A stretch of DNA of 64,000 bases from positions 23,710,288 through 23,774,287 of the forward strand of contig NC_036450.1 in NCBI RefSeq assembly GCF_002775205.1, read 5' to 3'. The notes beneath the pieces are model-generated. The model saw only the letters and a program-made list of their open reading frames with translations, was not told the DNA's origin and ran no database searches. This document shows, piece by piece, positions 36,254 through 53,770 of this stretch. Every line of letters begins with the position of its first letter. Positions within the stretch are counted from its first letter, which is position 1. A program made the position numbers and the translations under genes. This DNA comes from Xiphophorus maculatus. Taxonomy: Eukaryota; Chordata; Actinopteri; Cyprinodontiformes; Poeciliidae.

Positions 36254-38602
36254 TCATGACGAGTTTATTTGTGACGAAGAGCTGCTGCTGCCTGAGCTCT
36301 TGGTCTTCTGCCCTCTGGTGGCGCTTGGCTGCCGCTGCACCTTCTGGCTGGAGGGCTCTCGACTCTTCTCACTCTGGCTTGCTCCGGGTTTATTGCGCAC
36401 TGATTGAAAAACAACAAAAACATAACCAATCAAACAAACAAACAAATTAGAGGTTAAAATAAAAATAAAGATGATTTTCTGATCTCTGGTTCCAAGCAAC
36501 ACGGCACTTATGGAGTCAGGGAAGGGACTGATGGAGCGAGATGAGGCGCATGTTGCCAAATTTTGATTAATGCTAAATGAATCCAAAATATACAGAGTCT
36601 TTGTATGTCTTTGAAAGTATTCAGATTCAATTTATGAAAATATATATTTTTTATTTTCCAGATGTATAATTTCTATCTGCCTTTGCTTAATCTGATAAAA
36701 GGTGATAAATAAAAACGGTTTCTCCCCCCCATTTTTCTTCAACTTTTTTATGCTAACATAAAATATTTACTAACAAATGTTTTAGCATAAGAAAAGTCAG
36801 GATAATATTTTGTAAATGTCAAGTTATCATATCATTTTTATGCTAACATGCAAATGTTAGCATAAAACATTTAGGCGCTAGCATAAATGCGTTAGCATTG
36901 TAGTCTTTTTAAGTTATTTTAGGGAATTTATGCTTTTGTAAATCTAACAATCTCCATTTTTAACTGTTTCTCCATACATTTCAGCCACTTTGAAAACAAA
37001 ACAAAATAAAAGAACTGCATGGTGAATACGAAAACACTCACGGACGTTCTAGTTTATACATGCTTGCGCGCACAGACACACACACAAACACACGCACACA
37101 AAACTCTTTCCATTCAAAACAATCAATGGGATGAGGAAGTCTCTGGCTTTGTATTGTAAATATGACACGAACTGCTATTTTTGAGAAAGAAACCCAGATG
37201 GAAGTGAAGGAGAGGGGACCTTGAGAGTGAGCTGAGCTAGCATCTTGGGGACCGTAGACCGCAATCTTAGTGTTGACCCTTGCGGATCTGGGGGCTGACG
37301 CTGAATGGTGGGCTGCGGCGGGCTTGGGGCTTTTCCCAGAGACCAGAGAGTCTTCCTCTTCAGGAAGCAGGGGGCACAGAAAGAAAAGAAGCAATTTGCA
37401 CAGAACATGAAAGAAATTCGAAGAAGCAGTGGCAAACACAGAGGCTATGCTTGGTCTTCATTTCACCATATGGCTGGAAAGCCCTTATCGGCGAAGTAAA
37501 CAGGGAGGAATTGGTGTGAGTTTGAACTGAACAACAACTTAAGGAACATGTGCGTTTTACAGATCTGAAACAGAAAGTGAGGAGCAAAGAAAAGATTGCG
37601 GGAGGAAACTAGTAATAATAACAACAGCACTTATATTTGCCGGGCATCATCACGTCACCAAGGCACTGCTGAGGTATGAACCAGTAAATAGGATTTTTAA
37701 AAACACCAATTATTTTTAGGCTCTCTCTGTTGAGACGCACTGATCCGATGTTAATATCTGTATTGGTCTCGATCCATAAGGGCGGATCTATTCAGTTTTG
37801 TTCTACGCTCTGTGCTGTGAGGGACGTCTAATTGCACTGAATGAACAAATAAAAGTGCTGTTGTTTTTCCATGTTTGACCAGGCTTGTGAAGGTATCGGT
37901 GTGTCTGAGTGTGTCGTACTGGTGCAGAGTTATCAAATAAATCTCTAATTCAATCTGTGTTTAGAAAAAAACTGTTTTCCATATTTATCTGAACATGGAA
38001 AACGATAAAAGCAAACTTCTTCAGACATTTAAAGTCTAGGTGGTTGTAAGGTGACTAGCTGTGACGCAGTTCCAGTGCTGTCAATATTCCTATAAAGTAA
38101 TGTTTATCTAAACAGGCCCTTCAAGGTATTTTAGTTGAAGTCTTAAGACAGCAGCTCCTTCCTTGTCCGTGCTAACTTTAACAAGCACACTGACCTTTGA
38201 CCTCTGCAGGTGCTGCGGTCGTGCTCGCTGGGTGCGAGGACTCTGCGGAGCTTTCAGTGACTCTCAGGCCCGCACACATCGCCTTCAGCGTCTGGAAAAC
38301 TGCTTGAGGGGCCACGTTCATCTTCAGCAGGTCCACGATAATCCTGGTCGGGCAACGACGAATCAGTTCACTTCTCCACCGGCAAAACAAAAAGATTTCA
38401 CATTTCTGCCGACCGGGGACACTCACTTGAACACTTCCTGATCCAATGTGATCCCTGCAGCTTGTGTCAATTGAAAGAGTTCACTCTCTTCAGCGCTGAG
38501 GACCTTTTTTTTCTTTATGGCATATTTCTGCACGTTACTTGTGACGACCATCACGGGAGAGTCAGGGGCCGTGGCCCCCGTCTGCTGGGCCTGCTGAGAC
38601 AT
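36254..38602 (-). CDS. mzt2: MZT2 (mitotic-spindle organizing protein 2 / MOZART2), 4 coding exons
   Basis: Small adaptor protein of the gamma-tubulin ring complex, acting at centrosomes and spindle poles (family knowledge). Exons on the minus strand are 38602-38427, 38343-38195, 37357-37220 and 36399-36254. The frame is kept at each junction and gives about 202 residues. The family core is clear: KKKKVLSAEESELFQLTQAA and ITLDQEVFK in exon 1, then IIVDLLKMNVAPQAVFQTLK and AMCAGLRV in exon 2, which match the helical MOZART2 domain. The last exon carries the family's RQPSATR tail motif and a Ser-rich end. I chose the ATG at 38602-38600, which has G at -3; an in-frame GTG lies just before it. 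The protein is longer than the roughly 158-residue human one, mainly because of low-complexity exon 3, whose borders (37220-37357) are the least certain part. It diverges from TRIM23 across a 707-bp promoter. Confidence 0.9.
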
Positions 38603-39309
38603 CACTGGTGGAAACCTGAATTATTGGCGATAATAACAACTGGATCAGAAAGTGTTTCTCCCGCCCGATATAAAACCATGGCACGTTCGTGCTCCTTTTT
38701 TTAAAAATTTTTTTAGGTATTAACTCATACAGGACTACAACACGTTAAATTAACAAACATACCAAATCACAACGCTTCATTCAATAGGATTATTGTTGTC
38801 CTGAAAGGAGTAGTTTACCGCTTGTAACGGCATCAGTTGATGAAACAAGACGCGCCCAAAATGCGTCACTGATGCGAAATAGTGCCGCGCGGGATGATGG
38901 GATATGTAGTCAGAGGCGCTTAGACCTTGTAAGAGCTCCTTAGTTTATGCAAACTTAGCTGTAGCGTCTATTTTTATAGTTAGCGTAGCTTCCTTGAACA
39001 GTTATATGTAAGCTACAACGTCGCCTAGCAGCACGTTAAATAAAAAAAGATAAATAAGCGTATATAGTTGCTTTGTTTATCACACCGTTTCATATTTCTT
39101 TTTACATTTCACAATTATGCGCTACTTTGTGTCGGTCCACCACATAAAGACCCGCTAAAATACGCTGGCTTTTATGGCGTTGACCTGATAAAGTGTGGAA
39201 CTGTTCAAATGATAAAGTTTACACAGGCTAGCTGCGGATGCTAAAAAAAAGTCCTAGCAAACGAAAGCGGAAGTGCTCGGGGGGCTGTCCTCTCCGCTGT
39301 CGTCTGAGA
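38603..39309. promoter_or_regulatory. Divergent MZT2/TRIM23 promoter region
   Basis: This 707-bp gap separates the start codons of MZT2 (minus) and TRIM23 (plus). It contains a ZNF143-like site near its middle, a TGCGTCA half-CRE at about 38861 and scattered CpGs (for example GCCGCGCGGG just beside the ZNF143-like site), in contrast to the AT-rich flanks. No TATA box stands out. These traits suit a housekeeping bidirectional promoter. The 5' UTR limits are not visible. Confidence 0.6.
38891..38911 (-). promoter_or_regulatory. ZNF143/Staf-like binding site
   Basis: The minus strand reads ACTACATATCCCATCATCCC, close to the vertebrate ZNF143 (SBS) consensus ACTACAATTCCCATCATGC. It lies between two divergent start codons, the usual setting for this motif in housekeeping bidirectional promoters. 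The call is a sequence match by eye; occupancy is inferred. Confidence 0.6.
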
Positions 39310-45211
<5,902 letters not shown>

Positions 45212-46015
45212 ACATCATCATCTTCATCATTAATCTGCCACCAACGCGTCCTGCACTTACTGACCTTACCCCAATCCTCCAGGATGCGGCTGAAAGGCCA
45301 GTCCCTCCGTTTCATCTTTTCTCTTAAGTAAAGATGGAAATGCCTCCCCTGGCTTTATTAAAACTACAGACACCTTCTGAACTTTCAGAATGAACCCCCA
45401 ATCATTCGTGGTCATCACATTTATTTCAGTAACTAGCCTATTTACTCTGAAACGCTCCTTGTGCTGCGACAGTCTAGACTCTATTCTTTCCATTCAGAGC
45501 AGTCCTTGTTGTGATTTTTATTTTTTTTTCAGCTTCAGTTCTGTAAGATTAACTCACTAACCGTTAGCTAGTTCAGGTAAGCGACTACAGTGACCTTGTA
45601 TTGTAAATCCAGCACATCTTTGCAAATGACGTTATCAACAGAGCTGGTAACCAGTTTTCGCTTCAGTGAGTCCAGTGGCTTCTAGTCGGTGTTGATGTTG
45701 CCTCATCGCCTGATGTCAGCAACAGCTGCTGTAGTGCAATCGGCTCGTTTCTAGTCGTCTTAAGCTAGTTTCTCCCAAGTGTGTGAACCTGTTTGATTTT
45801 CCAGACTGGACTTGAAGGGGTCGCACTGCTTGTTTCCGGTTGAATGGCTTGCTTTCTGTTACAGAGTAACTGTTTACTGAATTTATTTACAGACAGGAAA
45901 GGAGGGAGAGACGTAGAGGGGGGCGTTTCTGTGAGCAGATGAAATGTCAGAATTTAACTTTTTCTCCAGTTTCTTTTTTTGAAATCCATTTCCGCCATGA
46001 ATGGGGGAGAAAAAC

Positions 46016-46266
46016 AAAAGCCCAACAGAAAGTCATGATTGAGGTTCAATCATGACTTTCCAAGTCGGGATCTTGAAATGCTAAATTGCAATTTTGACTT
46101 TTAAAAGTGACGAAGCGTAACGTTCCATCTCATAATTCCGAGTTTGAATCTCACCGCGACTTTAAAAGTCGACATCGACGGAAAAACATTTACGTTCGAA
46201 GTCGAAATTGACGTCGGATCTTACAATTATGACTTCGAATCTCATATGACTTCCTGTTGGGCTTTT
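46016..46266. mobile_element. 251-bp MITE-like element in the TRIM23 3' flank
   Basis: Twenty-one-base terminal inverted repeats start with AAAAGCCCAACAG at 46016-46036 and return inverted at 46246-46266, with one mismatch. The left end also carries a perfect hairpin at 46028-46060 with 15-bp arms and a GGT loop. There is no ORF of substance. It probably lies in the TRIM23 3' UTR, since the best TRIM23 poly(A) signal is downstream at 46702. No clear target duplication was seen. Confidence 0.6.
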
Positions 46267-46487
46267 ATTTTTTTCTCTCACGGCAGAAACGAACTTCCGC
46301 CAGACGAACCACCTCCTGTTACGTTAACCTCGTTGTTAAAGAGAAAACATAAAAAAAATGTGAAACTTTGCGCGTTGATATGGAAGTGCGTAGAAGACGG
46401 CGCGCCGTTTTGATCCGCCGCGTGAATCTATGACGTAAACCGAACACTGACACTTCTTAACGACGAACCACGGTTTGAGTTGGATCT

Positions 46488-46514
46488 TTTATTCATTGCT
46501 ATGTAATGTTTATT
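46488..46514 (-). terminator. Candidate PPWD1 poly(A) signals
   Basis: TTTATT occurs at 46488-46493 and 46509-46514 on the plus strand, giving AATAAA on the minus strand about 360-380 bases after the PPWD1 stop codon at 46870. Both lie upstream of the TRIM23 signal, so the two 3' UTRs would overlap. Confidence 0.5.
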
Positions 46515-46701
46515 ATTTGTATCTATGTATGAAAAGGAGAAAAAAAAAAAAATCACAATGCACGTGTGAAAAAGCCTTTTCGTGTTGTTTGTGAGAACAG
46601 AGACGTGGAAGCACAGCACGCAGTGAAACCTTTGTTACAAGTGGACTTGATGACGGCTTTTGTAAATTATAAATAATGTGATGCTGTAAAAAAAACAAAA
46701 C

Positions 46702-46707
46702 ATTAAA
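46702..46707 (+). terminator. Candidate TRIM23 poly(A) signal (ATTAAA)
   Basis: ATTAAA lies about 1.5 kb after the TRIM23 stop (45211) and is followed by a T/G-rich stretch. It would give a 3' UTR that includes the MITE at 46016. An earlier ATTAAA near 45356 could serve a short form. Confidence 0.4.
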
Positions 46708-46869
46708 CTGTTTGACATCATTTGTACGGCTGAAGTTTCCTCCGTTCAACAGTTGTGTAACCCAGAACTTGATGAGTTAAAAAAAAAAAGAAGAAAAAGT
46801 TACAATCCAAAGTTTTCTTTTGATAAGTCTGTAAAAACGGCCGTCACTGTACAGGGAATTGACAGCGAA

Positions 46870-48346
46870 TCATTTGATGGTGATGTTGATGATGCTGATG
46901 TCTTCGTAGGGTTTGTCGGTCTTGGGGTTGACTTTAGCGTTGGAGATCCTCTGCACCACCTCCATCCCTTTGATGCACCGTCCAAACACCGTGTGCTTGT
47001 TATCGAGCCACGGCTGCAGAAACGCAAGAGAAAGCGAGGAGAGTTATAGTCAGTCTACAGAGTTTCTGGACGAGTCACCAAATTACATTTAAGACTTTTT
47101 AAGTCCACCATGGATGAAATTTAAGACCTGCATCGTGACAGAAATGGCAAGAAAATTGCATATTTTGCTGTTTTCAACATCGTTTACCCCTGTAGAGCCA
47201 ATATTTGTTCACAGAATGCCGAAACAATCGTTGTCGGCACACTGGTGATTAAATTTGCACCTATCCAAGACAATTGCAAAAAAAAGCCTAGCCAGGTTGC
47301 TATCAAGTGTTTATTAGCTAACGGTGGTTAGCGGTAGCCTCAACCACATCGAATCACAGATGTCTTTGTGTGACTCAAACTGTTGCTCGACAGCAAAGTC
47401 CTGTGAGAAAAAAAAAATTAAAACTAAGCACAAGTTAAATGAAAAATCTATAGAATATCTTTTTTAAATTTTGTACAATTAGTTGTCAGAATAATCAACA
47501 GATCGATTGATTACTAAAGTACTTATTTTACTTTAAAAAGTGACTCAAGAAAAAAAAAATATTTTTAATTATATCATATTAAAATTTTCTGTCAACTTTT
47601 TAAAAAATTTAACAAAAACACAATGGGGCGCCGCTACCACTGCACTTAGCTAGTTTTCTAGGGGAAATCCCAGCGTGGATATCTGTCTATTTTTCCATTT
47701 TTAAATTTTCAACGTTCTGTCGTCGCCCACATTTAACATGCAAGTAACATCTCCATGAATCTGGATGGGGGCCACTTTCAGGTAGTCAAACGTCAAAGTT
47801 GAGAGTCGCCTGCTTGTTCAAAGCTTGACAATACTTCAGCAAGTAACCAAAGAAAAAAGAAGTAAAAGTTGAAAACTTTTTAAAAACTGTTTAAAAATGG
47901 CAGTAATTCGTGCTTGGCGAGTCGGCCGTGAACGCGACTTACTGTGGGAACCACGGTGACGAAAAACTGGGAGCCGTTGGTGCCGGCGCCTGCGTTGGCC
48001 ATACTGAGCGTGTACGGGCGGTCGTGCCTCAGCGTGGAGTGGAACTCGTCTTCGAACTCGCCTCCCCAGATGCTCTCCCCGCCCATGCCTGTGCCGGTGG
48101 GGTCTCCGGTCTGGATCATGAAGCTCTGTGGAAAACGAGAGGCTCGACTTGGGTTTTTCTTTTTTTTTTTTCTTTCAGATTTTTGAATCAAAATCGGCTT
48201 ATTAAAGTCCGGCAATCTCCCAAAAAGCAACAATTGTTCCGCCGCTGGTGGCAAAAGTCTACCTTAATGACTCTGTGGAAAATGTGGCCGTTGTAGTAAC
48301 CGTTCCTGCTGTGAACGCAGAAGTTCTCCACGGTTTTGGGACACCT

Positions 48347-48381
<35 letters not shown>

Positions 48382-51300
48382 AAAGCAGAGATGCTTTCGA
48401 AATCCTGAAACGTAGGAAGCAGCTCGGAACGCCTCGTGCTCAGAAGTTGAACCTACTCCACGGGGAAAAGCTTGAGGTGGATGTCGCCCATGGTGGTGTG
48501 GATGATGGCGCTGTCCGACACTCTCTTGGGCCCCTCGGCCTGAGTGGCGGCCATCACCTCCTCCTTCGAAGGCTTCTCGTTGAAGATGTCTCTGTCCGAG
48601 TCGGCGCTCTTCGTGTCCTCTGGTTCTCTTTTTGTAAACTAACAACAAAAAATCGCAATGAGAGATTAAAAAAAAGAAGAAGAAAAGAAGCTGGCCGTTG
48701 AAACGAGCCGTCCTGCCGTCTCACCATGTAGAAGCGGTTCTTCTTGAAGGCGGTGCAGAAGATGGTGGGGTCGGGCTCCACGTTCTGCAGGGCGGGGTTG
48801 TCGGAGGCCTTCATCTCTATGGTGGGCGCCACCTCCATGGCCTTGGCCACGCCCTGGAACAGACACAGCTGCACCACCCGGATGTTCTCCTGCTTCCCCA
48901 GGATACGCACACATCTGGGACGAGAGGCCAGACAGCAGGTCGGTGATTTTTAAGAAATAATAATAATAACGATAATTGAATTTATGTGACTAAAACATAC
49001 GAGAAGCAAAGTTGTCTAAATGGAAACTAGTGGATTTAATGTAAAACATACTTTTTTTGCAGTTTAAACTGCCCCTTTCTTTAGATGTTATTATTTACAG
49101 TCCATTAATAAAAAAAAAAGTTAAAACGAGAAGTTTACACACACCAAATACAGAGACAAGCATGGCTCCGTTTCCATTGGCCATAGAGTTCCCCAATTTG
49201 ACATTTTGAAAATAAATGTGGTTTTTGGAAACAACATTTAACAACACAAACCTTTTTCGTAAAAGGTTTTGGCATCCGGTTGAAAGCTGAGTTTATTGGT
49301 TTATTGTGCAATGCTGCCATGGAAACGTTTTTTTTTCACATCCCGAGTCACACCGTCAACAACCGGATGTTGCCACCGATGCAAAAAAAACAAAAACGAA
49401 GGAGGAGATAGGAGGTGGTCAGAGGATCGCGGCGCGGCACGTTTTTCAAGGACTCATCGCGTGTGATTTTTAATTGCGTTTCTTGTTTAATGGAAACGCC
49501 GCAACTCCGATATTGTGTTTCTTCAACGTTAGCGGAAAACTGACAAAGTTCTGCGCACTTTCGTGATGGATACGCAGCAACACTCTGAAGTTCAGTCAGA
49601 CCAAACATCTCTTGGTTTTTAGGTCAGTCTCTGACAGATTCTCTTTCTCATTATTGTGGCAAATCGAAATAATTTTGGTCATTCGAATTGACCGAAAGCA
49701 AAAGAGATTTGGTGAAGACAAAAGTGTACGTAAACTTCTGGTTCTACTTGTGGAAGAGACACGTGTTGAAAAAGATGTGATTCTGTTTGCAGTTTCCCCG
49801 ACTCACATAAACTCACCGCTCAGCAATAAATCGACTGCATGATGAATTAAAATCAGCGCAACAATTTTAAATTGGACAAAGAGAGCCTCCTCTATAATAC
49901 TGTTGGAAAGCCGCCATTTTGAGAAACGCTGCACACATTTGACACCCAGTACTAAGTAGTTAGTCTGCACTACCTGCCACTTTTGCCCTGTCTAAGATGA
50001 ATGATTGTTATTTGTTGAAATGTAACCTTGGTTACCAAAACTTCATAACCCATTTTAATTATTTTGAATATTTGAAATGTCTTCCATTTCCAGTGGTAAA
50101 ATTAAAAGTTTTACTTTATCTTTGAATGGGTGTAGTTAAGCTATTATTATTATTATCATTATTACTTGATTATAGTCTCTATAACTATATTATCATTTAT
50201 TGCAATCATTTCTGAGACAATTTATCGTCCAGCTAAATGCATTACCCACCGGTTAGTTTCCACGTTGATGACCTTGATGCCCAGCATGGTCCCATAGAGG
50301 ACGAAGTGGCCCGTCTCGTCGAAGATGATGTTGGTCAGGCGGACGGCGTCCACCTTCTCCAGCTCTCTCTCCACGGCCATCCGCCGGCCGAACTCCATGT
50401 CGGGCAGCTGCGGCCGCATCTGCTGCAGCTCTGTGAACATCTGAGCGCGCACAAAACACCAGCGTGACGTCACTGCATGGGTGCGGCGCGGCCTCCTCGG
50501 CGCGGAGGACCTACAAGTCGACTCACCGTCAGCGACTCGTCGAACACTCTCATCAGCTTCCCCGTCAGGAAGCGGAAGATCCGGACTTTCCTGTCGGACG
50601 CGATGGTGGCCATCTTCTTCCCGTCGGGGGAGAAGGCCAGGCTGACGGGATAGGTTTTGTGCTTGGCGAATTCGTACAAGTCCGTGTCCGTTTTGTACGC
50701 CCAGCCCACGTGTTTGGGGAATTTGAACTCGTTGGGGAGGCCCGTCCAGTATTCCAGCATTCCCGCTTTGTCGGCCGACACGATGACTCTGAATTTGGGG
50801 TTCAGGCGGATCTGGGTGAGCGGCGAGGAGTGCAGCTTGTCGAAGAGGTGAAGGGGCTCGTTGCTCCCCCTGCCGTCGTACACGAAGATCTTTCCTGTGG
50901 GTTTTTCTGAGCAGGCCACGGTGCAGATGGCGTCGCCCGGGTTGTAGATCCACTCACACTGACCCGGATGAAACCTGCAGGCACAGAGAAGAACTGTAGC
51001 ACAGTCAAAAGCATCAATGTGTCTTTAACTTTGTGCACATTTTGAAACGTTACGGCCACAAAGCTCCCAGTTTACATTTGAGCTCTTTTTCATGCTGGTT
51101 TACAAGACAGAGTAGTAAGGCCAAGGTAGGGAAAAAAGTAATAGGCCATGAGAAGGAAGTCGTAAGAATACGAGAAAAAAAGTCGGAATGATTTGAGATA
51201 TCATGAAAATAAGGCTGTCAAAATTCAAGAAAAAGGTCGTATTAACTTGACAACAATAAAGTCGTAGTAACACAAGAATAAAGTTGCAATAAGAGAAAAA

Positions 51301-52086
51301 GTCAAAATAACACAAGAAAAAATGTCGTACAACAAAAAGTCATATTAAGGAAATATTCAATGAAAGTCGTAATGATACGAGAAAGTCACACCAATACAAG
51401 AACGAAGTCATAATGATATGCGAATAAAATGGTATAAAGGTAAAGTCGAAATAACACAAAAATAAACTCATTATCTCAACTAAGTAATTGTACGTTTGTG
51501 GCTGCAACATGAAAGAAAGAAAAGTTTTACTCCAACTCTGTAAATGCATGTAAAAAAAATAAAAATAAAAAAAATAAAAAAAAATAATTCAATCAACATC
51601 TTCTGTGTCTTTGACGTGTCGGACTCACCCCATCTTCAGCATGTTGATCATGTCGAAGTTGACCACGTCGAACACCTTCATGGCCTGATCGTCCCCGACG
51701 GAGCAGAGCAGGGCTCCTTCTGCGCTCACCGCGATGCTCTCGATCACAGCTGCACACAGAGCAACGACAGCGGTCAGAACCGGAGCCGGAGCCACGGCGG
51801 AGCGGGGTTTGGGTTTCAATTCAGCTCGTACAGAGATGGCTGCGGAAGTGTTTCACAAACTCAATTCCCTCGTCCTCTTTCTTCTTCCAGAATTTCACAT
51901 GGCCGTCCTGGCTGGCGGTGATGATGAAGTCTGTCCTGGAAACAGGGGGGCAATATCACAACACATGTTGTCTTTTTCCAAAAGATTTTTTTTTCAAACA
52001 TCTACCAAATAAATAAGACCATAATGTTTATTTTTACAAATAAAAAATAAAAAAATAAATATGTAGATATATCTATATATCTACAT

Positions 52087-52139
<53 letters not shown>

Positions 52140-53111
52140 AAGATAGATAAGTTATCAATATCGACCCAAATTTTCATATGTGCATCCCTAAACCAAACTT
52201 CTTAATTGGTCTGGGAAAGGTTACAGATTCAATTCTAAGGCTTGCGTACAACAAGTTGTCATTATATAATCATAATCACCATAACTGCCATACAATATGG
52301 CAATAATAATATGGCAAAGAACTTTTTGGAGTAAAGTAATTGTTGACAAACATATTTCAAATGAACATTTTGCACACAGATGTAATACTCAGCCATCAAC
52401 GAGACTCAAAAGAACCCAAAACAATATCTAAAGCACTGCAGGTGTGATTAATCTCAGGTAAGGTCAAAGTTCATGATTTAACAAGATGGTTTGCAGTAGT
52501 GCAGTCTATTTAAAGAGACTCTATGCAAAAAAAAAAAACAAAACAAAAAAGTCCCAGAAAGAAAGAAAGTCCCAGATCCAACACAACAAAAAGCCAATTC
52601 TTCCATCTGGACTGCCTTTGATCAGCTTAAGATCAGAACTTCAAATACTTTTGAAGTAAGCGTGATCAAAGTAGTCGCTCTTTACTCAAAGTGTCCGATG
52701 AGTCCTACTTCAGGAGTGAACTGTTCTTGTAGCCAGTCACTTACTTTGAACAGACCAGGTGTGTGATGACGTCTCTGTGCATGTAGCTCCGCTCATACAT
52801 GGCAGCTGACGGGAGGTTGTCCAGGTAGACACGCTCAAATTCGAGGACTGATGAAAAACAACCAGCAAAGGGAGCAATAAACAGAAGGGTTCATTAGAGA
52901 AGACATTAGAAGTTTTACATGGCCGCCATAATGTTGTTAATTCGCTCCTGAAAACGCCACCTTTTCTCTTTTTTGCTTTCGTGGCCTCGCTTGGCATGGG
53001 TCCGACCCAGTCTGCATCTTCTCCATCTCCATCCCCATCAGTACCTCTCTCCTTCTCCTGACTATCATCAGCTTTTCGCTTCATCTCCACACTGTTTTCG
53101 GTGGCCGCCAT
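46870..53111 (-). CDS. ppwd1: PPWD1, WD-repeat nuclear cyclophilin (peptidyl-prolyl isomerase), 11 coding exons
   Basis: Spliceosome-associated peptidyl-prolyl cis-trans isomerase (family knowledge). Minus-strand exons: 53111-52961, 52847-52745, 51935-51832, 51749-51629, 50974-50527, 50440-50250, 48914-48725, 48638-48457, 48344-48263, 48125-47943, 47013-46870. All junctions keep frame; 632 residues (human 646). The acidic N-terminus leads to [19 protein letters not shown] repeats follow, with [20 protein letters not shown] and [18 protein letters not shown]. The cyclophilin domain spans about 479-631. Active-site residues are R521, F526, M527, Q529, the [14 protein letters not shown] block, W587 and H592, so catalysis should be possible. 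Residue 525 is Ser where human has Gly (IKGF). The start ATG sits in AAATGGCGGCC, a strong Kozak context and a YY1-like site. Divergent from CWC27, convergent with TRIM23. Confidence 0.97.
48349..48377 (-). repeat. (AC)n, read as (GT)n upstream of the PPWD1 exon 9 acceptor
   Basis: About fourteen AC units on the plus strand. In the PPWD1 transcript this is a UG repeat ending in UUUAG at the exon 9 acceptor (exon begins at 48344). It is the second 3' splice site in the window with a UG repeat as its polypyrimidine region. Confidence 0.9.
49160..49587 (+). repeat. Dispersed repeat family B, copy 3 (PPWD1 intron 6)
   Basis: It shares ordered blocks with 7133-7512 and 14584-15011. It starts with GTTTCCATTGGCCATA, then TTTGACATTTTGAAAATAAA, a CATCAC/CATCCCGAGTCAC block, and later GTGTGATTTTTAATTGCGTT and TCTTGTTTAATGGAAAC, ending near AAGTTCTGCGCACTT. 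No coding capacity. It is probably a nonautonomous transposon; the superfamily is not determined. Confidence 0.6.
51130..51500. repeat. Degenerate short-period tandem repeat in PPWD1 intron 4
   Basis: Motifs like AAAGTCGTAATAACACAAGAA recur about every 22-25 bases, for example AATAAAGTCGTAGTAACACA and GAAAGTCGTAATGATACGAG. This is a decayed minisatellite of a type common in fish. Unit count and consensus need a tandem-repeat program. Confidence 0.7.
52079..52194. repeat. (GATA)n microsatellite next to a transposon end, PPWD1 intron 2
   Basis: About fifteen GATA units run from 52087 to 52150, preceded by a small palindrome (GTAGATATATCTATATATCTAC region, 52063-52084). Immediately after comes CAATATCGACCCAAATTTTC and TGCATCCCTA (52157-52191). 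That is the inverted form of the element start at 63717 (AGGGATGAAAATTTGGGCC), so a decayed transposon end lies here. Confidence 0.7.
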
Positions 53112-53770
53112 TTCTGCGAAGCTTCCGTCTGGTCCTTCTTTGATTGCGGTACTTCCGGTCGGCTCGGGTTTTCAGTCTATTTCTTTTATAGCTCCAAATA
53201 ATTCATTATAGTGCACATATATATATTTTTTTGTTTTTCCTAATATTGACTTTAAGCATGCCCTTAAACTGGAATATATTCTAAATAAATTTTCTAATTT
53301 AATCTGTGACATCCGGAACCAAAAACACCCGTTGTTGTTGTTTCCGCGTGCCAATTATCACGGAGCATTCAGATTAAACCAATGCTCATCCACAGAGGGG
53401 TGCTATTGTATGACATTAAACTAAATATTTTTGTGTATGGTGGGGTTTCTTGCTCTATATTCATTCAAGTTTACAAATAAAGATTAGAAAAATATTCTCA
53501 ACTTTAATCATAACTAAAAGTCATAAAATTAAAACAAAATAATAATTACACTTATTGAAACTCCCCTTAAACTCGGAAACAAATATTACACTAGCCAACA
53601 TGGTTGTGGGAAGGGAATCATAATCATTTTCACATTTACGAAAAGCAATTCTCGATTTAAGTATAATTCACTTTCTTGCTACTAATTTTTTTATATGAGC
53701 AAAGCGTTTAAAGGTGAACTAACACGGTTCTCCCTATATTACACAACAAACGTATTAGCTCCGCTGCAGA
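53112..53770. promoter_or_regulatory. Divergent PPWD1/CWC27 promoter region
   Basis: Only 659 bp separate the two start codons. On the PPWD1 side there is an ETS/GABP core (CCGGAAGT on the minus strand, 53151-53158), and the PPWD1 start codon itself lies in a YY1-like AAATGGCGGCC. The rest is AT-rich with no TATA box I would trust. Shared control of two spliceosomal cyclophilins is inferred from the spacing. Confidence 0.55.

Noticed and set aside
46144..46413. 89-residue ORF after TRIM23
   Set aside because: It lies largely in the MITE and the TRIM23 3' flank, with no conserved domain.
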